Shown: one piece after another, positions 58,391 through 64,000 of the stretch | How positions within the stretch are numbered: the stretch's first letter is position 1 | Layout: every line of letters begins with the position of its first letter | NCBI GenBank assembly: GCA_035578175.1 | Contig: JAQMRL010000003.1 | Location: 55,226,672 to 55,290,671 of the forward strand | Direction: 5' to 3' | DNA: 64,000 nucleotides | Source: Catonia carolina | Lineage: Eukaryota; Arthropoda; Insecta; Hemiptera; Achilidae | Position numbers and translations under genes: made by a program | The notes under the pieces: generated by a model | Seen by the model: only the letters and a program-made list of their open reading frames with translations | Told to the model about the DNA's origin: nothing | Database searches by the model: none

Positions 58391-59202
58391 TATTGGTTGT
58401 TAAACTAAAAATGTGTTTTGTCATCCATTAAGCCTAGCATTACATTTAATAAAATAATTGAAAAATGTATTGATAATTTTCTAATGCTACTGTCGTTTTA
58501 AAATTATGACACGTGTAGCGATCTCGTGTACAGATTTAATCGAAATAGTCGCACCAACCGGACGTCTATTTGTTTTATTATATTCAGTGTACAGTTTACA
58601 TAACTTGAATGTGTACGCATGTACAATACTTCACGAGCTTCAAGTATTGATATTCGTCTTTTCGAAATGTAACCTATTGTTGGTTTAGGCTTAATATTAT
58701 ATATTTCAACATTCATTGAAAATGTGACCCTTCAATTTCGTTTTCCAAATTGAATTCGTTGATATATTTTAGGGTTACCCTAAAACCATATTGTTTGGGG
58801 TTTGATTGATTGATAAGTTGGAAATTGTGTATTTTCTGAATTCAAGCCTAGGCTATGTAATATAGATTGATATTGAAGAAGGGCTATAGTGCTTGCATGA
58901 CAGCAAAAACATAATACATCACGTGTTCATTTTACAGCATGTAAATTTTACTGTAATTCTTTTAAATTTTAGTTGGTATGCCTACTTTAAATTTAATATG
59001 AAATGTATCATAAGTTCTGAAAAGACGGCTAAATCTAGTTAAAACGATTTTTCTTATTCCTATTTATCTTTTTTATAATTATATAAACTGAACATAATTT
59101 GCAATCTATCCTCGCAGGGACGGTACGCAAATGATCTCACTAAAAAAATAACGACATATACATATTTTTAAATTTGATTGTAAATAAATTCATTGAACCC
59201 AC
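58391..59202. other. Intergenic DNA
   Basis: Nothing recognised. Overlapping 60-70 codon frames on both strands at 58504-58716 have no motif. Confidence 0.5.
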
Positions 59203-59355
59203 AAGAAACTGTCAGAGAATGAGTAAGAACACTTACCGATTGGAAAGTACTTTCGTAGCTTCACCACATCGTCAGCTTATCACAATACTTAAAATTACAC
59301 AATTTATAACTTTTATTGTATCAGAGATGAAAATTTTCTGTGTATGTCATGACAA
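59203..59355 (+). mobile_element. Half-copy of the foldback element
   Basis: GAGTAAGAACACTTACCGAT, CATCGTCAGCTTATCACAAT and GTATGTCATGACA align with the minus strand of 37256 down to about 37100. The second arm is missing. Confidence 0.65.
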
Positions 59356-59798
59356 AATTAAGGAAATTAAGGAATGGATTATGTATTAATTTAATTTAAT
59401 TATTTATTTATTTTATAAATTAAAATTTACGTAGTTAGCTGTGGCAACCTAATTAAGTTGCTGTTTTCGTACTCTTGTTTGCATATTTAGTAATTTAAAC
59501 TTCTTTTTAAATTTATATTTAAAATATTATTATTACTTAATTTGTTTATGGGATGTATGATATATTTTCCAATATTTTTATTGTTCGTTTGTAATATTTT
59601 CAAATTATTTTGTATATTGCTTGTAGTGTGTTTTGAAGTGTTCGGTAACATTGGAAGGATTTATATTTCCCTTTTTGTAATTATTATAGTTTTCAGAAAC
59701 CTCTTTCTGAACGATCTGGTGGTTTTACTAACACAAATTTTTTCGCAACCAGTACAATTTTATTTTATTTTTATTTTATTTATATAGGCCTATTTATA
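59356..59798. other. Intergenic DNA
   Basis: The 81-codon Phe/Ile-rich frame at 59542 looks membrane-like only because of base composition. Nothing else found. Confidence 0.45.
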
Positions 59799-60206
59799 CT
59801 TTTTTTGTCATCAGTCATTCGACTGGTTTGATTCACATCTCCAAGCTATCTTGCGCAAGTCGTTTCATATCTGCATATCTGTGACACCCTACATCTTTTG
59901 TAATTTGCTTTATACAATCTTTTCCTCACTCTTCATTTCGCTCCCTCAATATTAACATCCAGTATTCATAGAGCAATACCTGGATATCTTAAGATATGAC
60001 CCACTAGCCTATCCCTTCTTCTGGTAAGATGTTTCCATATACTTATTTTTTCATCCACTCGCCTAAGAACCTCTAAATGACTTATCTTGTCCACCCACTT
60101 AATCTTGAACATTTTCGTATAATACCACATTTCAAAAGCTTCTATTCTCTTCCTTTCTACAGTCCCTATCACCCACGGTTCGTTCCCGTATAATATATGT
60201 ACATAT
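59799..60206 (-). mobile_element. LINE 3' end, possible partner of family B
   Basis: The minus-strand frame at 59966-60172 reads FKIKWVDKISHLEVLRRVDE, then WKHLTRRRDRLVGHILRY: the IKW.D.I.N.EVL.RV...L...I..RR..W.GHILR motif of a common arthropod LINE. Downstream is its 3' UTR, ending GAATCAAACCAGTCGAATGA, CTGATGACAAAAAAA at 59799. That hairpin tail resembles the 3' end of family B. Confidence 0.85.
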
Positions 60207-60280
60207 AGGAATTAAAATAACCCAACTGATTATTCTCTCTATAAGTATTTATTTTAAATAATCTCATATTTCTAAAAAAC

Positions 60281-60281
60281 A

Positions 60282-60338
<57 letters not shown>
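60281..60338. repeat. (ATT)n microsatellite
   Basis: About 19 uninterrupted ATT units. Confidence 0.98.
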
Positions 60339-61285
60339 CGGTGATTAATTTCCGATTTTCGATGATAAAAAGTTACTAATTATTGTTGAAAAGGAAAACA
60401 TAATTTTCTTTATCGATGAAAAAAAACTGAAGAGGTTTGTTGTACTATTATTGAATTTACTAATAACATTTGTTTGGGAAAGACTAAGATATTACTTTTT
60501 CTAATATTATTATTACTATATTGTTTTAATTAAAGTTAATTACTTTTTATTATTATAGTATTATGTAACATCCGTTTTTTGAATATTTAGTACTGTAATT
60601 GTTAATTTAATTGCTAAGCACTAAATGAATGAACGGCCGTGAGTAAGTGAATGAAAAGTTGAAGTAGTATGTTGTTAAGATATGTAATTGTTTTCCCACA
60701 TTAAATCTTAAATTAAATCGTTCTGCATGTAATGTAAATATAAAATAATGTACCGTACTATTTTATTGTTTATTATTTAACATTTTATTTTTAAAATGAA
60801 ATGAATGAGGTCCTATTTATTGTATCCCTTGAAGTAAAATCAAGGTCACATTTCTATACTACAAATGCTTTAAATAAAACTTAAGTAAATGGATGTGTTG
60901 TAAGTAATTTAAATGGCCTTGAATTCTTACAGTAGCGTTAAAATGTTTTTCTTAATTATTTTTATTTAAGAAAGCCGAATTTTATTTGTATTTTTAATAA
61001 ATATTTAATTACTTTTGTAGTTAGTTACACGACAAGTTTATTGAGTTATTATTCCGGATTTTTATTAAGTGTTTGTAATAATCATAAGTCAATAGGGTGA
61101 TTACTATAGAAAAATCATCTCAACCGTTTTACAAAAAAAGTAACAATAAAAAAATAACTTCATACATTTTTAACGGTGGTAGATAGTCTATATCTTAAAT
61201 ATTTAATGTTCAGAAAGTGCTAAAAGTCTTCATTTTTACATTAGTTTATTTATTAAAAAATTTAAAAAAAATTTAATAACAAAAC
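60339..61285. other. Intergenic DNA
   Basis: Nothing recognised. Confidence 0.5.
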
Positions 61286-62199
61286 ATCTGGTGTAAACCA
61301 CTTTCACGACTTTCCTTTGTCAATGTAGGTAATTAACAATATAACCTATATATTTGATCATGAGTGAACATTGTAAAATAAAAATATCATGAGTGAATGA
61401 CGCAGATATAAAAATCAACCTTAGTAGAACTTCAAAATACGGAAAATTTTCAATTTATGCTGAACAAGACCATGTAGAGAAAAATGCTTCAAAGAATAGT
61501 TTTCGATTTTTTTAACTTTCGTTAACTTTGATTGTATACCTACACTTTTATCGTAAATTGCGTACTAAGGCTGCAATCTTAAAAATTGCAATTGGTTTAC
61601 TGATTTTGATGAAAAAAATACAGAAAATCGCAAATTAAGCGTTGTAGAAAAACGGATTTGAAATAAATGTTGCTGAAGTTTAAATATTATACAACTTTAA
61701 TTGTATACTCATTTGCGCTAAAATGCATATTAAGGCCACAGTCTTAAAAGAAAAACAATTTTTCACCACCAGAGCGCAGCCGCTAAAAATTTCAGCTGAC
61801 AAAGAGCTTACAGTATCTTGTGGAACATAAAAAATGTAGTAAATGAGCCTTTTTTAATAAAAACTTTGCTGGAGCCTTTTTGAGAATAAAATTGGTGAAA
61901 AATTATACTAATAAGCTACTATTTCCTGTTGACCAATTTTGATGAAAATATTCATGTTCCCCTAGTGGTATAGGCTACTATAATTTAAGTTCCAAGTTTC
62001 AACTTCGTACGTTATTTCGTTTTTTGAGATATATTGTTCACACACGACCAATGGCTAGAACATGTTTTTGGGGGGTTCAGGGGGCTAAAAACATGTATTT
62101 CCGGTGAAAATTCGTTTCGAAAAACCTACATGAATACAATATTACTTTAATTTCCTATATTTTCATAGATACAGATTCGTATAGAGCAAGAATATTAAG
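61286..62199 (-). mobile_element. Family A element, near full length
   Basis: The minus strand runs from a decayed 5' end (ATTCTTGCTCTATACGAATC) through GTTTCGAAACG-like, TTTATTAGTATAATTTTTCA and TAAAATGCATTTTA-like blocks to the 3' side (GACAAAGGAAAG, TTTACACCAGATG). Older than copies 2 and 3. Confidence 0.82.
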
Positions 62200-62969
62200 T
62201 TTTACCTTATTTTTGTATCAGTAAGCATCAAAACAAAACAGTAGGCCTACTGTTAATGACTAAATACTTCCCATTCTTCGGTAATATTTTTATGTCACTT
62301 CAAGATTTCTTAACGAGTTCCTATAATTCGAGATAAAATTTAAATTGATGTTTTAATCCAGGTATTTTGATTAGTTGAAAGATTTTATTATCTATTTTTG
62401 TTTGACTGTTGCAGTCAAGGTTATCCATACGTTATTATGACAACATCGTTTTCCATGATTCTTCACCTTACCTATTCTCGCTAAGATAAAGACTAGCATA
62501 CCATAATAACTTTATAAGTAAGATTCATTACTTTAGTCAGTAATTAACGATTCTTAATAATTATTATACACAATATCTTGCATGACGGTGTACATTGTGT
62601 TTGATAAGTTGAATAATATCCGCTTCTTGTTTTCTGTTCAGACTAAACAAAAAAGAGAAAGCATTAGAAAAATAAGAGGAGTAGATGCATTCTCATTAAG
62701 ACCGTTTTATTGGCTGAAACTCCTTGTATAACAGTATTATTATATCAAATTGGCGGCCACCAAACGACCTTGGTGGCTTAGTTACCTCATGCGGTTTGTC
62801 ACTACATAATGCCTCGCGGCTGTTCATTTTTCAACAAAATTACTATACCTATATATATGGAACCCGGTTTTACTGAACAGTCACTAGCATAATGTGTTTG
62901 TAAACCTGATCGCCTGAAAGTGTAGTTACAAAAATTTAAGAATTTGGCATTCTTTAAATGTTTTATTTT
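62200..62969. other. Intergenic DNA
   Basis: Nothing recognised; one GTAGGCCTAC site at 62241. Confidence 0.5.
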
Positions 62970-63336
62970 TTACTTTCTCTTTGTTGCTCTATATAAAATT
63001 TAGGGATGGGATGTATTGTTTTCATGTCCCCTGAACTAAAAAAACGTTGTTTATTATTGGTTTGTGTGTGTATTAACGAAATACCCCAAAAAACCTCAAA
63101 TCGCACGAAAGTTGAAACTTGGATTTTTTCATAATCGAACCCGACCATTTTTTCATAATCGGTCGACCGGATGTAGTACTTTATTCCTGCAACCTTTCAT
63201 TTTTTGCGATTTTCTTAAAAACGGCCTCTACGATTTTCGTTCAAATACCTTATTCACTACTTTTTTTGCTCTGCAAGATAAGGTATGTGGCATGTTGGCT
63301 GAAATTTTTGAGGGGGCTTTCGTGGTAAAAGATTAT
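62970..63336 (+). mobile_element. Family A element, 5' part
   Basis: TTTTACTTTCTCTTTGTTGC, CATGTCCCCTGAAC, CATAATCGGTCGACCGGATG and GCTCTGCAAGATAAGG. It stops before the internal duplication. The 91- and 69-codon frames here are incidental. Confidence 0.82.
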
Positions 63337-63400
63337 TGAACAAGACACAATGTAAGTCCACAAAGGATGTTTTTCATTTAACGTTATCCACTTATGATTA

Positions 63401-63727
63401 ACGACCCAACGGGTTAGTGTAGTGGTAAAGTCGTCTGTGCGAGTCAGCTGTTTAACAGCTGATTTTCGGAGCCGAAGGTTTCGTGGTTCAAATCCTAGTA
63501 AAGGTAGTTACTTTTATACGGATCTGAATATTAGTGAATACCGGTGTACTTTGATGGTTGGGGTTCAATTCACCATAATCTCTCAGGAATAGTCGGGCTA
63601 AAACTGTACAAGACTACTCTTCGTTTACACGTCATACATAAATATCATCCTCATCTCATTGTGTCATGGGGTTGCTTATTCTTCAATTAAACAGATTGCA
63701 ACGTTTACGCATATTAGGGATTAAAAA
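63401..63727 (+). mobile_element. tRNA-derived SINE, family G, with 11-bp target duplication
   Basis: Head ACGGGTTAGTGTAGTGGTAA (A box), B box GTGGTTCAAATCC, body TACTTTGATGGTTGGGGTTC and GTCATACATAAATATCATCC, tail GGGATTAAAAA. ACTTATGATTA lies at 63390-63400 and 63728-63738. The B copy starts at the next base, so it entered exactly at the right duplication. Confidence 0.92.
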
Positions 63728-63738
63728 ACTTATGATTA

Positions 63739-64000
63739 TGTTGTTGTTGTTTAGGTCATCAGCCAAAAGGCTGGTTTGAACCTGTAGAGGTTTTACTAAG
63801 TAAAACGAGGAGTGAGGTGGTTTACCATTGACTTCCTCACTGAGTGGAAAAGTACGCTTATCAGCATGCCGGGCCCTCTGAAAAGCACATATTTTCCACT
63901 CTGCAAATGACACTTTCACTTCCTTCACCACAGGGTCTGGCTGTATAATGAAATTCATTACTTTCAGAGGAGACAACTCTGATTAGTGTCTTTTACACCT
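63739..64000 (-). mobile_element. Family B retroposon, cut by the window end
   Basis: Begins with the antisense tail TGTTGTTGTTGTTTAGGTCA and hairpin, and runs to GTGTCTTTTACACCT at the last base. The rest lies outside the window. A minus-strand frame (EVKVSFAEWKICAFQRARHA) is open in this copy. Confidence 0.9.

Noticed and set aside
59542..59787. 81-codon hydrophobic frame (possible membrane peptide)
   Set aside because: Phe/Ile/Leu-rich because of T-rich codons; no supporting signal.
1..64000. CRISPR arrays, bacterial operons, phage or integrated virus
   Set aside because: No regularly spaced repeats with unique spacers, no ribosome-binding-site gene runs, no viral polymerase, capsid or envelope-like frames.

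Overview
The window is 64 kb of A+T-rich eukaryotic nuclear DNA from an animal, most likely an insect with a large, repeat-rich genome. The reasons are: no operon-like gene packing; one clear protein gene; and many dead non-LTR retrotransposons (Jockey-clade and 'GRPR.RW' C-terminal types), mariner, pogo/Tigger-like and hAT-like transposons and tRNA-derived SINEs of kinds common in insects. A hemipteran would fit but is a guess; no marker in the window fixes the order. I did not find a previously undescribed multi-gene system, and I see no rRNA gene, functional tRNA gene, CRISPR array or bacterial or viral block.

The only convincing gene is a single-exon WD40-repeat protein of 514 residues at 37374-38918 (+), with polyadenylation signals about 70-115 bases after its stop. 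A palindromic foldback element lies just upstream, and a related half-copy sits 22 kb away.

The rest is an archive of repeats, given local letter names. Family A (11 copies, up to about 940 bp) has 12-bp subterminal inverted repeats and a 3' hairpin and looks like a non-autonomous Helentron/DINE-type element. Family B (8 near-complete copies or 3' pieces plus 2 short fragments, about 390 bp) is a retroposon with 8-13 bp target duplications and a CAA-rich 3' tail; its terminal hairpin resembles the 3' end of a LINE at 59799-60206. Families C, D, G and K are tRNA-derived SINEs or their remnants. LINE C-terminal remnants lie at 1587, 5755, 7856, 12225, 13538, 19755, 31285, 33105, 35190, 52467, 52763 and 59799 (starts); Jockey-clade remnants lie at 41418 and 57715. 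DNA-transposon remnants include mariner at 40300 and 42215, a Tigger-like element at 22264-23192 and a hAT-like element at 24821-25379.

Layout: 1-10 kb minisatellite, LINE ends and A copies; 10-20 kb SINE D, LINEs, A copies and a rearranged B copy; 20-29 kb nested transposon country (Tigger, hAT, five B copies or fragments); 29-37 kb LINE ends and A fragments; 37-39 kb the WD40 gene; 39-45 kb mariner/Jockey/SINE G graveyard; 45-51 kb tandem duplications and a lone histone-type 3' stem-loop; 51-60 kb LINE ends and a second Jockey; 60-64 kb two A copies, SINE G and a B copy cut by the window edge. The repeat layers do not work together with the gene in any way the sequence shows; nested insertions with intact target duplications mainly give relative ages.
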